A stretch of DNA of 33,564 nt from Caulobacter sp. S45 (GCF_009765965.1 NZ_LMUL01000014.1:806281-839844); one strand, 5' to 3'. Shown: positions 14,700 to 24,196, counted from the stretch's first letter. The notes: generated by a model not told the origin, from the sequence alone. Program-made: numbers and translations.

Positions 14700-15593
14700 A
14701 TGGCTGCGGACCTCAACGATCTTTCCGCCTTCGTCGCGGTGGCGCAAGCCGGGGGCTTCCGTGACGCCGCGCGTGCACGGGGCGTGTCAGCGTCCAGCCT
14801 GAGCGAGGCGGTGCGGCGTCTGGAGACCAAGCTCGGCGTGCGGTTGCTCAACCGCACCACCCGCAGCATCGCGCCGACCGAAGCGGGCGCCCGCCTGCTC
14901 GAGCGGCTGGGGCCGGCGCTCGGCGAGGTCCAGGCGGCCATGGATGTGGTCAACGCGTTTCGCGACCGCCCGGCCGGAACGCTCAAGCTCAATGTCCCAG
15001 CGACGGTCGCGCGTCTGGTGTTGCCGGCGATCGTGACGCCGTTCCTCAAGGCCTACCCGGATATCCGGCTGGAGGTCATCGTCGAGGACGGCTTTGTCGA
15101 CGTGTTGGCGGCGGGCTGTGATGCGGGGGTCCGATATGACGAGCGGCTCGAGCAGGACATGATCGCTGTCCCGATCGGCCCGCGCGTCCAGCGCTTCGCC
15201 ACCGCCGCCTCCCCTGCCTATCTCGATGCGCACGGTCGGCCGGAACATCCGCGCGACCTGCTCGCCCACGCCTGCCTGCGCGGCCAGTTCGCCAGCGGCG
15301 CCAAGCCGACCTGGGAGTTCGAGCGCGACGGCGACGTGGTGCGGGTCGACCCCGTCGGGCCGTTGGTGGTGCAGCCCGGCGGCGCCGTGGACCTGGTGGT
15401 CGGCGCAGCCGTCGCCGGGCTTGGCGTCATCCATCTGTTTGAAGAGTGGCTGCGCCCCCATCTCGATAGCGGCGCCTTGGAGCCGGTGCTGGCGTCCTGG
15501 TGGCAGGCCTTCTCGGGGCCATTCCTCTACTATCCCGGTCGCCGGCACCTGCCGGCGCCGCTCCGCGCCTTCGTCGACTTCATCAAGACCTAG
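14700..15593 (+). CDS. LysR-family transcriptional regulator
   Basis: The 297-residue protein has the N-terminal winged helix-turn-helix (about 5-62): LSAFVAVAQAGGFRDAARA, then SASSLSEAVRRLETKLGVRL and LNRTTRSIAPTEAG. A LysR_substrate domain follows from about 90 to 292, of the type common in regulators beside oxidoreductases. It is divergent from the aldo/keto reductase across 95 bp, the classic layout in which the regulator controls the neighbour and itself. The ATG at 14700 has only a weak GGAA-like ribosome site. A strong hairpin follows the gene. The inducer is unknown. Confidence 0.93.
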   Translation: MAADLNDLSAFVAVAQAGGFRDAARARGVSASSLSEAVRRLETKLGVRLLNRTTRSIAPTEAGARLLERLGPALGEVQAAMDVVNAFRDRPAGTLKLNVPATVARLVLPAIVTPFLKAYPDIRLEVIVEDGFVDVLAAGCDAGVRYDERLEQDMIAVPIGPRVQRFATAASPAYLDAHGRPEHPRDLLAHACLRGQFASGAKPTWEFERDGDVVRVDPVGPLVVQPGGAVDLVVGAAVAGLGVIHLFEEWLRPHLDSGALEPVLASWWQAFSGPFLYYPGRRHLPAPLRAFVDFIKT

Positions 15594-15603
15594 GACCGCG
15601 CCT

Positions 15604-15636
15604 GCATGCGAAGCCGCCAGCGACGGCTTCGCATGC
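15604..15636. terminator. 13-bp hairpin between convergent LysR and dienelactone hydrolase genes
   Basis: GCATGCGAAGCCG (15604-15616) and CGGCTTCGCATGC (15624-15636) form a perfect 13-bp stem with a 7-nt loop, 11 bp after the LysR stop and 9 bp from the end of the convergent hydrolase gene. It lacks a T run, like the hairpin at 7002. Confidence 0.6.
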
Positions 15637-15644
15637 GCGCCCGC

Positions 15645-16382
15645 CTAGTGAAGGTTGCGGTCGAACAGCGCAAACGCCTCGCGCCAGCCACGCTCGGCCG
15701 CCTCGGCGTCATAGACCGGCATGTCGGGCTTCATCCAGCCGTGGGCCTTGCCTTCGTAGATCTCGCACCGATGCTTCACGCCGGCGTCCGTCAGCGCCTT
15801 CTCGGTCCGCTCGGCCATCTCCGGCGGATAGCTGTGATCGTTGTCGGCGCCGGCCACATAGACCTCGGCCTTGATCTTGGGGGCCAGCAGATGCGGGCTG
15901 GTCGGGGCGTCGGTGGCCAGATTACCCCCATGGAAGCTGACCGCCGCGGCCACCCGATCCGGATAGTAACCCGCCGCCGTCAGCGCCATGCCGCCGCCCA
16001 TGCAGAAGCCGACGGTTCCGACCTTGTCGCCGGCGACATCGCTGCGGCTGTCCAGATAGGCCAGGAACGCCGCCGTATCTTCCGCCGTCTTGTGATTGTC
16101 GGTGCTGGCCATCATCGGGCCGATGACAGCGCGGAAATCGCCGGCCATGACCTCTTTCGGCACGAGGGGGCCATAGGGACCGAAGCGGTATAGGAGATCG
16201 GGCAGCAACACGACGTAACCTTCGTCGGCCAGGTGAGCCGCCATCTCCATCATCGCCGGACGGATGCCGAATGCATCCATGTAGAAGATGATGGCGGGCC
16301 AAGGTCCGTTCCCCTCGGGCGTCAGCACGTAGGCGGCGCACTGTCCGTCCTTGGCCAGGATGGAAACCTTTTCTCGACTCAT
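15645..16382 (-). CDS. Dienelactone hydrolase family protein
   Basis: The 245-residue alpha/beta hydrolase has the Cys nucleophile of the family, Cys127 in GFCMGGGMAL, with Asp180 or Asp182 and His214 (KAHGW) completing the triad. Asp36 in YMDAFGI occupies the place of the Glu that activates the Cys in carboxymethylenebutenolidase. The classic enzyme opens dienelactone in chlorocatechol breakdown, but many relatives have other ester or lactone substrates. There is no signal peptide. The start at 16382 has AAGGAG 6-7 nt upstream. No catechol pathway genes adjoin it, so a broader hydrolase role is likely. Confidence 0.88.
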   Translation of the reverse strand: MSREKVSILAKDGQCAAYVLTPEGNGPWPAIIFYMDAFGIRPAMMEMAAHLADEGYVVLLPDLLYRFGPYGPLVPKEVMAGDFRAVIGPMMASTDNHKTAEDTAAFLAYLDSRSDVAGDKVGTVGFCMGGGMALTAAGYYPDRVAAAVSFHGGNLATDAPTSPHLLAPKIKAEVYVAGADNDHSYPPEMAERTEKALTDAGVKHRCEIYEGKAHGWMKPDMPVYDAEAAERGWREAFALFDRNLH

Positions 16383-16566
16383 GACACGCTCCTTGGCGTT
16401 GGTCGCCCATCGAGGCGTTCTCGACCCCAGGCTCGCGCATGAGCGGCTGGTTTCTGGGGCGGCGCCAACGTCCGCCCTGGGCTCTAAGCGCCCTCCGCCC
16501 GCACTTCAACAGCCCGCAGAGCGTAATCTTCTTCTGTCCCGCGTTGCGGCGCGGCAGGCGTCGCTC

Positions 16567-18174
16567 TCACGGGGCCGAGGCGGCGCCCGTCTTGTCGAAG
16601 CGCTTGAAGAAGCTGTCCCGGTTCCAGACGGGACGCGCGTCGGCGTCGGCGACCTGGATCACTAGCTTGCCGAGAAAGGCGTCGAAGGCGTCGGCGGCGG
16701 CCAGGTCGACCGGCTGGGTCAGGTCGTCCTGAGGCGAGTGATAGCGGAAGGTGTTCCAGTCCTTCTCGATCTGCTCCTCCGGCGAGCCCGGCAGGCCCTG
16801 GAACTTCAGGGCGATCGAAGGCACGCCGGTCTTGATGAAGCTGTATTGGTCGGAGCGGACGAAGATGTTGCGATCTGGCGCGGGGTCGGGAACCGTGTCG
16901 TAGCCTTGGGCGACGGCGGCCGCGTGCGCTTCGGCGCCTAGCGTGCTTTCCCCTTCACCCAGGATCAGCAGGTGCTTCAGCGGGAACAGCGGCAGGAACT
17001 CGTCCATGTTGATGTCCGCGACGATGGCGGCCTTGGGCACGGTCGGGTGTTCGGCGAAGGCCAGCGAGCCCAGCAGCCCCTTCTCTTCGCCACAGACCGC
17101 CACGAACACCAGCGACCGGCGGGGCTTCAGGCCCTTGGCGTAGAAGGCCTTGGCGGTCTCGATCAGCGAGGCGACGCCCGAGGCGTTGTCCATGGCGCCG
17201 TGATAGACCCGGTCGCCCTTGATCGGCTCGCCGACGCCCAGGTGGTCCAGGTGGGCGGAGACGACCACGTACTGCGCCTTCAGCTTCGGATCGGAACCGG
17301 GCAGCACACCGACCACGTTGGGCGACACGGCGGCGTGGGTTTCGCTGGCCACCACAGCCTTGATCGAGGGGATCAGGGCGAAGCGCGGCAGCGCCTTGTG
17401 CGCGTCCGCCAGGGCTAGCAGTTCGGCGAAGCTGTGGCCAGAGCCTGCGAACAGCGCCTCGGCCTTGTCCGGGTTCAGCGTCGCCGAGAAGATGGGGCGG
17501 TGATAGTTTTGCAGCGCGGGCTCGGCCAGCCGCATGCCGGGCTGGCTGGAGAGGGCCATCAGCCGGGGCCAGGGGATGTCCATGGCCTTGGGGTTCTGCA
17601 GCCGGATCACGCCCACCGCGCCCGCCGCCTCCAGGGCGCGCGGGAAGGCATAGGACGAGGCGTGGGACTTCATCGCCGCCGACAGCGTCGAGGGGCCGCC
17701 GCCGAGCACCACCACCACCTTGCCCTTCAGGTCTTGGCCGGCGAAATCGTCGTAGCCGGCCTCCGGCAGGTGCAGCCCATAGCCGATGAACACCAGCGGC
17801 GCCTGGATGGCGGCGGGCTGGGTGTCGCGTGCGCCCAGTATCACGTCCGGGCCGACGGCCAGGGGCCGGGCCTCGCCATGCTCGACCAGGGCGACGGTCG
17901 AATGCGCCGCATCGACGGTCTCCACCTCGAACTTCACCTGTTGCAGATAGGAGCCGGCGTCGCCGCCCGGTTGCAGGCCCGCCGCCTTGAACTGATCGGC
18001 GACATAGCCGGCGGCCTTGAGGTAACCCGGCGAACCGGTGAGCCGCCCCTCATAGGTGTCGGACGCGAGCACCTTGATGTGGGCCCACCAAGGGCTGGTG
18101 TCCCGGGTCGGCTGGGCCGAGGGCGCAGAGAGCGGCAGCATCGCCAGTACGGCGGCAAGGTGGATTGGGCGCAC
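16567..18174 (-). CDS. Exported M28-family zinc peptidase with PA domain
   Basis: The 535-residue protein starts with a signal peptide (about 1-20, PLSAPSA-QP). A PA-type insert occupies about 110-260. The di-zinc peptidase domain has His308 and Asp310 in SAHLDHLG, bridging Asp329 in GAMDNASG, catalytic Glu363/Glu364 in CGEEKGLLGS, Asp387 in ADINMDEF, and a final His in RYHSPQDD. These are the ligand positions of M28 aminopeptidases. It should act in the periplasm or outside the cell on peptide N-termini or similar substrates. The start is GTG at 18174 with AAGG about 7 nt upstream. It stands alone, followed after 184 bp by the dienelactone hydrolase on the same strand. Confidence 0.92.
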   Translation of the reverse strand: MRPIHLAAVLAMLPLSAPSAQPTRDTSPWWAHIKVLASDTYEGRLTGSPGYLKAAGYVADQFKAAGLQPGGDAGSYLQQVKFEVETVDAAHSTVALVEHGEARPLAVGPDVILGARDTQPAAIQAPLVFIGYGLHLPEAGYDDFAGQDLKGKVVVVLGGGPSTLSAAMKSHASSYAFPRALEAAGAVGVIRLQNPKAMDIPWPRLMALSSQPGMRLAEPALQNYHRPIFSATLNPDKAEALFAGSGHSFAELLALADAHKALPRFALIPSIKAVVASETHAAVSPNVVGVLPGSDPKLKAQYVVVSAHLDHLGVGEPIKGDRVYHGAMDNASGVASLIETAKAFYAKGLKPRRSLVFVAVCGEEKGLLGSLAFAEHPTVPKAAIVADINMDEFLPLFPLKHLLILGEGESTLGAEAHAAAVAQGYDTVPDPAPDRNIFVRSDQYSFIKTGVPSIALKFQGLPGSPEEQIEKDWNTFRYHSPQDDLTQPVDLAAADAFDAFLGKLVIQVADADARPVWNRDSFFKRFDKTGAASAP

Positions 18175-18368
18175 GTCGCATCCTTTACGATCCGGGAAGC
18201 GAGCGTCGCTTTAGCGAACGACGAATGTCAAGAACACCATGACCGTAGGATGCGAACCGGCGTTTCAGCCCAAGCGAAACCAAGCTCCGCCTATCCTTTA
18301 CCGCAAAAATGACGGGCGCCCACCACCGAGAAGGCAGATCTCTTTCGTCTGCACCTGGGTCGAGCCGT

Positions 18369-18920
18369 TCAGTTCCGTTGGTGCAATGACGCGGTCAAAA
18401 GGCCTCGGTAACTTTCGAGGTCTTGCGTCTGGGTAGACACTTCCTTGCCACGATCGTCGCAACGGCGAACGATCAACGCGGCTTCGAACGCTGGTTCCTT
18501 GGCGAACGCCTCGGTTTCGTCCACGCTCATGACGCCGCCCTGTACGGCGAGACTGAGGCGCGATGCATCGCTGAGTTGTTCAAAATAGCCTGGCTCGACG
18601 GCGCAAAGATATCGCTTCGCCCGCACATGCAGCGCGATAGGCGCCGTTACGTCCTCATCGAACGCGCGCGACAGCCACGCCGCGCCAAGCCCCGCATGTT
18701 CGATATCGCGCCCTTTGTGAACGGACACCTCGCCTGCGGCAGGCAGGAAGTGACCGATGTCATGCAGGAGCGCGGCGACGACGATTTTCTCCGGCGCGCC
18801 GAGCGATTCCGCCATCGTGGCGGATTGCAACATGTGCCTTTCAATGGAGATGTCTTCTCCATATCCGCCCGATCCATACCGGGCGAACAATTCGAATATC
18901 TCATCTATTACATTGGTCAA
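18369..18920 (-). CDS. PhnZ-like HD-domain mixed-valent di-iron oxygenase (TIGR03276 type)
   Basis: The 183-residue protein belongs to the HD-domain family tied to phosphonate degradation. PhnZ cleaves the C-P bond of 2-amino-1-hydroxyethylphosphonate with O2, giving glycine and phosphate. From recalled PhnZ numbering, the iron ligands (H34, H58, D59, H80, H104, D161) have counterparts H29, H53, D54, H75, H98, D155, and the substrate-binding Lys108 and Arg158 correspond to K102 and R152. Glu22 and Tyr20 lie at the lid position, with spacing one residue shorter than I expect. The start is TTG at 18920 with GGAG 7 nt upstream and homology from residue 2; a longer upstream frame is implausible. 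No phnY lies nearby. Confidence 0.82.
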   Translation of the reverse strand: MTNVIDEIFELFARYGSGGYGEDISIERHMLQSATMAESLGAPEKIVVAALLHDIGHFLPAAGEVSVHKGRDIEHAGLGAAWLSRAFDEDVTAPIALHVRAKRYLCAVEPGYFEQLSDASRLSLAVQGGVMSVDETEAFAKEPAFEAALIVRRCDDRGKEVSTQTQDLESYRGLLTASLHQRN

Positions 18921-19304
18921 ATCGCGACTCCAACATTGGGGCGGAAGTCTACAGTTCCCCACGCGGAGCGAAAAGTGGCATGGATCGAATACTCTAACGC
19001 ACGCCACGTCTCGCCGCATCAAAACGAACCGCCAGCCTACCACCCTCACCGATGATCGCCAGCGAACACGAATTTATGACAATCGCAATAAAACAACCTG
19101 GGCGGTAGTTGCAAGGTATTCAAATATCTTCATCCGACTGAAATTTTACCGTCTTCGAAACTTCACATCGCAACCCTATGGTTTCTCAACGTTGGGGACG
19201 CGTCGCAATTCAATTTGACATGAGCTGCTTTCAGTATGTGCACGGAGCATTTGTCCCGCTGCGCACTTGAGCAGTTTTGTCTGCGATGCCTGGGGAAAAG
19301 ATTC
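18921..19304. other. 384-bp divergent intergenic region upstream of the TonB receptor
   Basis: This region separates the PhnZ-like gene (minus) from the TonB receptor (plus) and is noticeably AT-richer than its surroundings from about 19060 to 19230. A TTGACA hexamer occurs at 19215-19220, but no well-spaced -10 element was found. The receptor frame is open upstream to 19236 but without signal-peptide character. No RNA gene or repeat was recognised. Confidence 0.4.
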
Positions 19305-21986
19305 GTGAAAACCAAGTATATGCTTTCCTGCGCCGTGGCCGCCGTCCTGAGTGGGTACGCGGGCGTCGCCGTCGCCAACGACGCCGCCGTCGCCGCCGCG
19401 CCTGCAGCGGTCGCCACCGCCGACGCCGCATCGAGCGCACCGGTATCGTCTGGCGTGGAGGAAGTCGTCGTGACGGCGCAGCGCCGCAACGAAACCGTCC
19501 AGAAGGTCCCGATGACCATCCAGGCTTTCACGGGCCAGACCCTGAGCCAGCTCAACGTCACCACCCTGGACGACATCCTCAAATACACGCCCAACATCAG
19601 CTACGGGAACAACGGCCCGGGCCAGGGCTCCATCTTCATGCGCGGCCTCAGCGCCGGCTTCGCGGGCAACCAGTCCAGCGCCACCATCTCCAACTTCCCC
19701 AACGTCGCTCTGTATCTGGACGACCAGTCCATGCAGTTCCCGGCGCGCAACCTCGACATCTACATGATCGACATGGAGCGCGTCGAAGTGCTGGAGGGCC
19801 CTCAGGGCACCCTGTTCGGCGGCGGCGCCGAGGCCGGCGCGCTGCGCTACATCACCAACAAGCCCGACCTGACCAAGTACTCCGGCAGCGCCGAGGGCAT
19901 GTACGGCGCCACCTCGGGTGGCGGGGCCAACTCGGGCGTGAACGCCGTCGTCAACATCCCAATCGTCGAGGATAAGATCGCCGTGCGCGCGGTGGTCTAC
20001 GACGAGCGGCGCGGCGGCTACATCGACAACGTGGCCAGCACCTTCACCCGCTCCAGCAACGACATCGGCAATTTCTACTTCAAGGGTTACAAGACACCCG
20101 TCGCCGGCGTGCAACAAATCAACAATAACTCAACCGCCGCCAATGACTTCAACCCAGTGACCTACCAGGGTGCGCGTCTGTCCGCCCTGTTCGACATCAA
20201 CGAAGACTGGAACGTCCTGATCACCGAGAGCTTCCAGAGCATGGAAGCTGACGGCCTGTTCAACTCCTTCCCGATCGGCTCGGACTTCCAGAACCTGAAG
20301 GCGGACCAAGTGACGTCCTTCGTGCCGTCCTACGACAAGGACCGCTTCGACAACACCGCCTGGACCGTGAACGGCAAGATCGGGCCGCTGAAGGCGATCT
20401 ACACCGGCGGCTATACCGAACGCCACATCCAACAACAAATGGATTACACGAACTATTCGCGCACTGGCGGCGGGATTTATTACGAGTGCACCGGCGGCAA
20501 CGCCGGCCTGCTGGGCGCGCAACCCGCGGGCGTTAACAGTCCACCGACCTGCAATTCGCCGCTCGGTTACTGGCAGGACACGGTAAACAGCACCCATCTG
20601 AGCAACGAAATCCGCCTGGCGACGCCTGACAACTGGCGTCTTCGGGGCATCGTGGGCGTTTACAACGAGAACTTCCGCATCGACGACGTGATGAACTTCA
20701 ATTACAAGACCATCCCGTCCTGCTCCCCGGCCAACCTCTCTGCGGCCCAGGCCGGCGGCCCCATCTGCGTGGCCAACGTGGCCCCGGCCGCGAACACCAC
20801 GACCAATGACCCCAGCGTCCGCAGCGACAACACAGGCTTCGGCGAGGACACCCAGCGCGGCTACGACCAGACCGCCATCTTCGCCTCGGTGGACTTCGAC
20901 ATCCTGCCCAACCTGACCGTCACCGCCGGCACCCGTTGGTACCAATACAACGAGTTCGAGGTGGGCTCGCAGTACGGCACCAATTCGAGCTGCGTGAACG
21001 TGCCCAACGGTCAGTGCGGCGGCGGCACCGTCAACATCAACGCCGCCAACGACCACGTGACCTACACCGGGTTCAAGAGCCGCTTCAACGCGACCTGGCG
21101 CATCACACCTAACGTCCTGGTCTACTACACCTTCTCGCAAGGCTTCCGTCCGGGCGGCTTTAACCGCTCCCAGAAGTCGGTGATCAGCGACCCCACGGGC
21201 GCGGCCCAGTACAAGGAGCCGAACAGCTACTCCCCGGACTCCTTGACCAACAACGAGATTGGCCTGAAGAGCGAACTGTTCAATCACCGTCTGCAGCTGA
21301 ACCTGTCCGCCTACTATATGAACTGGGACAATGTTCAGATCCTGCTCTACAACCCAATCGAGCAGATCAACACCACCTTCGGCACCAACGGCCCCAACTA
21401 CGACGTCAAGGGCGTCGAAGCCCAGTTCGTCGCCCGCCCCATCGACGGGCTGACCATCCAGGGCTCGGGCTCGTACAACGACGACACCCAATCCAACTCG
21501 CCCTGCCTGATGGACAACATTTCCGGCACGGCGTCGTTCGGCAAGTGCATCACCCAGGTCAAGGTGAGCGGCGGCCAGATCCAGTCCTTCGCCAACCCCT
21601 TCGGCACCGTCGGCTCCACCCCGGCCTTCTCGCCGACGTTCCAAGGCAACATGCGCGCACGCTACGACTGGCGCTTCGAAGATTATCGTCCCTACGTCCA
21701 GGGAGGGGTGAGCTATACCGGCAGCATGTTCAACCAGCCCGCCACCTACCCGTCGGGCGCCGGCGTGCTGATCCCCACCACCACCTACTTGCGCTACAAG
21801 CAGGCGGCCTACGCGACCTTCGACGCGGCGCTCGGGGTCAGCAAGGATAACTGGCACGCCCAGCTCTTCGGCGAGAACCTGCTCAACTCCCACGCCAGCA
21901 CGTTCACCTCCTCGGCCCAGTTCATCAAGGCGGAGGTGCCGCTGCGGCCACGGGTGTTCGGCCTGAAGATCGGCGCCAGCTTCTGA
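19305..21986 (+). CDS. TonB-dependent outer-membrane receptor
   Basis: The 893-residue protein starts with a signal peptide (MKTKYMLSCAVAAVL-type, cleavage near AVA-ND) and an Ala-rich linker. A TonB box (EEVVVTAQRR) and a plug domain follow (about 60-170), including DILKYTPNISY, IFMRGL and VEVLEGPQGTLFGGGAEAGA. A 22-strand barrel runs to the terminal Phe (KIGASF), the expected outer-membrane insertion signal. The chosen start is GTG at 19305 with GGGGA 8 nt upstream; an ATG at 19236 would add 23 residues before the signal peptide. It lacks siderophore-receptor features, and such receptors often import oligosaccharides or other complex organics. A TPR-sulfotransferase gene follows after a terminator-like hairpin. 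Confidence 0.93.
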   Translation: MKTKYMLSCAVAAVLSGYAGVAVANDAAVAAAPAAVATADAASSAPVSSGVEEVVVTAQRRNETVQKVPMTIQAFTGQTLSQLNVTTLDDILKYTPNISYGNNGPGQGSIFMRGLSAGFAGNQSSATISNFPNVALYLDDQSMQFPARNLDIYMIDMERVEVLEGPQGTLFGGGAEAGALRYITNKPDLTKYSGSAEGMYGATSGGGANSGVNAVVNIPIVEDKIAVRAVVYDERRGGYIDNVASTFTRSSNDIGNFYFKGYKTPVAGVQQINNNSTAANDFNPVTYQGARLSALFDINEDWNVLITESFQSMEADGLFNSFPIGSDFQNLKADQVTSFVPSYDKDRFDNTAWTVNGKIGPLKAIYTGGYTERHIQQQMDYTNYSRTGGGIYYECTGGNAGLLGAQPAGVNSPPTCNSPLGYWQDTVNSTHLSNEIRLATPDNWRLRGIVGVYNENFRIDDVMNFNYKTIPSCSPANLSAAQAGGPICVANVAPAANTTTNDPSVRSDNTGFGEDTQRGYDQTAIFASVDFDILPNLTVTAGTRWYQYNEFEVGSQYGTNSSCVNVPNGQCGGGTVNINAANDHVTYTGFKSRFNATWRITPNVLVYYTFSQGFRPGGFNRSQKSVISDPTGAAQYKEPNSYSPDSLTNNEIGLKSELFNHRLQLNLSAYYMNWDNVQILLYNPIEQINTTFGTNGPNYDVKGVEAQFVARPIDGLTIQGSGSYNDDTQSNSPCLMDNISGTASFGKCITQVKVSGGQIQSFANPFGTVGSTPAFSPTFQGNMRARYDWRFEDYRPYVQGGVSYTGSMFNQPATYPSGAGVLIPTTTYLRYKQAAYATFDAALGVSKDNWHAQLFGENLLNSHASTFTSSAQFIKAEVPLRPRVFGLKIGASF

Positions 21987-22014
21987 CATTACCCAGTCAG
22001 GATTGACGCTATAA

Positions 22015-22040
22015 GGCGGGCGGCGACGCCCGCCATTTTC
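22015..22040 (+). terminator. Rho-independent terminator between TonB receptor and TPR-sulfotransferase
   Basis: GGCGGGCG (22015-22022) and CGCCCGCC (22027-22034) form an 8-bp stem with a GCGA tetraloop followed by ATTTTCTT. It lies between two same-strand genes only 68 bp apart, so it may lower rather than abolish read-through into the sulfotransferase gene. Confidence 0.75.
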
Positions 22041-22054
22041 TTCAATAAGGCTTC

Positions 22055-24061
22055 ATGGACCTGACCTCAGCACCGGCGCCGTCCCTCGAGCAGCAGGTCT
22101 CCCACCTGCGCGCCCTGCAGCGGGACGGCCGCCACGCCGAGGCGCTGGCCGCCTGCGACGCCTTGCACGACCAGTGGCCCGAGAACCGCGACGTGTTGCT
22201 GGCCGGGGCTGCAAGCCGGCGCCACCTGATGCGCATCCCCGACGCCCTGGCCGAACTGGACCGGCTGGAGGCGCTCCAGCCGCGCTGGAGTCGGCTGCAC
22301 CAGGAACGCGGGCTGTGCCATGTGGCGCTGAAGGACGCGCCACGGGCCATCGACGCCCTGCTGCGCGCGGTGAACCTGAACCCCGCCCTACCGGCGGCCT
22401 GGCGCATGCTGGAAGGGCTGTACCGCATCTCAGGCGACCCCAAGAACGCCGCCACCGCCGCCGCCCACACCGCCACGCTCAAAGCCCTGCCCGCCGAGGT
22501 GGTGAGCGCCACCGCCCTATTCTTCGATGGTGAACTGGGGCCGGCCGAGCAGTTGGTGCGCGCCTATCTGCTGCAGCACGGCGACCATCCCGAGGCCATG
22601 CGCCTCTTGGCCAAGATCGGCGTGGCCCGCGATGTGCTGGACGACGCCGAGGTGCTGCTGGCGGCGGCGCTGGAGCTGGCGCCCAACCACTGGCCCGCCC
22701 GCGCCGACTACGCCGACTGCCTGCTCAAACGGCACAAGTACGTGGCGGCGCGCGAACAGATCGAGCAGTTGCTGGCGCACGAGCCGGGCAATGCGGAGTA
22801 CCGCACGCTCGCCGCCACCGCCGCCGTCGGCCTCGGCGAACACGACACGGCCATTGCGCTCTATCGCCAGCTCCTGGTCGACATGCCCGGATCGCCGGAC
22901 CTGCATCTGTGGCTCGCCCATGCGCTGAAGACCGTGGGCCAGGCGCCGGAGGCCGTCGAGGCCTATCGCGCAGCGGCCGCCGCGCGACCTGATTTCGGCG
23001 ACGCCTACTGGAGTTTGGCGAATCTGAAGATGTATCGCTTCGCCGACGACGAGATCGCCCGCATGCGCGCGGAAGAGGCGTCGCCGACCACGGCGCTGGT
23101 GGATCGCTATCACCTCTGTTTCGCGCTCGGCAAGGCGTTGGAGGACCAGGGCGAAACGGCCGAGTCCTGGACCTATTACGAACGCGGCAACGCCCTGAAA
23201 CGGTCGGAAAGCCGCTATCGCCCCGAGATTATCGAGACCAATACGCGCAAGCAGATCGAAGTCTGCACCCGCGGCTTCTTCGAGCACCGGACCGGCTGGG
23301 GCGACCCACGCCCCGATCCGATCTTCGTCCTCGGCCTGCCTCGATCAGGCTCCACCCTGCTCGAACAGATTCTCGCCTCCCACTCGCAGGTGGAAGGCAC
23401 GCAGGAACTTTCGGACGTGCAGAGGTTCGTCCTCGAAATCCAGGGGCGCGATCCCGATCTGGAAAATCCACGCTATCCAGCCGCGCTGGCGGACATGACC
23501 CGGGAGGATTTCCAGCGGTTGGGCGAGCGATACCTGACGGATACGCAGGTTTATCGGACGGGCAAGCCCATCTTCATCGACAAGATGCCGAACAACTTCC
23601 GGCATATCGGCCTGATCCACCTCATGCTGCCCAATGCGCGGATCATCGACGCCCGACGCGATCCGATGTCCTGTTGTTTCAGCAATCTGAAACAACTTTT
23701 CGCGCAAGGGCAGGAATTCACCTACAGCGTCGAGGATATCTCACGCTATTACCGAACCTATCTCGATCTGATGCAGCACTGGGACGAGGCGCTGCCTGGA
23801 CGGGTGCTACGCGTACAGCACGAGGACGTCGTCTCCGACCTGGAAGGCAGCGTGAGACGGATACTCGATCATTGCGGCCTCACCTTCGAGCTTGGATGCA
23901 TCGATTTCCACAAAACCAAGCGCAGCGTGCGGACCCCAAGTTCCGAGCAGGTGCGCCAGCCGATTTTCCGTGATGGCCTGGATCAGTGGAAGAAATACGC
24001 GCCCTGGCTCGGTCCCCTCGAAATCGCCCTTGGGGATGCCCCGATTCGCTACCGCAGTTAG
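22055..24061 (+). CDS. TPR-repeat sulfotransferase family protein
   Basis: The 668-residue protein has about 10 tetratricopeptide-like repeats (residues 10-370, with recurring helix pairs such as AEVLLAAALELAPNHWPARA) and then a sulfotransferase domain. The 5'-phosphosulfate-binding loop is GLPRSGST at about 427-434, followed by LLEQILASH. A second conserved region, PNARIIDARRDPMSCCFSN, resembles the 3'-phosphate-binding element. It would transfer sulfate from PAPS to an acceptor, possibly a peptide or glycan presented by the repeats. There is no signal peptide. The ATG has AAGG 5 nt upstream. Such genes are recurrent neighbours of TonB receptors in alphaproteobacteria; why is not established, to my knowledge. 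Confidence 0.9.
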   Translation: MDLTSAPAPSLEQQVSHLRALQRDGRHAEALAACDALHDQWPENRDVLLAGAASRRHLMRIPDALAELDRLEALQPRWSRLHQERGLCHVALKDAPRAIDALLRAVNLNPALPAAWRMLEGLYRISGDPKNAATAAAHTATLKALPAEVVSATALFFDGELGPAEQLVRAYLLQHGDHPEAMRLLAKIGVARDVLDDAEVLLAAALELAPNHWPARADYADCLLKRHKYVAAREQIEQLLAHEPGNAEYRTLAATAAVGLGEHDTAIALYRQLLVDMPGSPDLHLWLAHALKTVGQAPEAVEAYRAAAAARPDFGDAYWSLANLKMYRFADDEIARMRAEEASPTTALVDRYHLCFALGKALEDQGETAESWTYYERGNALKRSESRYRPEIIETNTRKQIEVCTRGFFEHRTGWGDPRPDPIFVLGLPRSGSTLLEQILASHSQVEGTQELSDVQRFVLEIQGRDPDLENPRYPAALADMTREDFQRLGERYLTDTQVYRTGKPIFIDKMPNNFRHIGLIHLMLPNARIIDARRDPMSCCFSNLKQLFAQGQEFTYSVEDISRYYRTYLDLMQHWDEALPGRVLRVQHEDVVSDLEGSVRRILDHCGLTFELGCIDFHKTKRSVRTPSSEQVRQPIFRDGLDQWKKYAPWLGPLEIALGDAPIRYRS

Positions 24062-24196
24062 CGGCGCCGCCACGCGCCCGGGCCGATCTCCCGCCTACTG
24101 TCACGCGGGTTACAGATCGTTATCTAGGCCGGCGCCTAGCTCGGTCTTAAACTTCCCTTAGCCCAGCCCACGAAGGCCAGGCGAAGGAGCAAGTCC

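Noticed and set aside
19215-19243. TTGACA as a -35 element for the TonB receptor
   Set aside because: No acceptable -10 hexamer at 16-18 bp, and the Caulobacter-type -10 motif is also absent.
20130-21989. Minus-strand open frame of about 620 codons opposite the first TonB receptor
   Set aside because: Low-complexity Val/Gly/Arg composition, no domains, and it mirrors the codon structure of the real gene.
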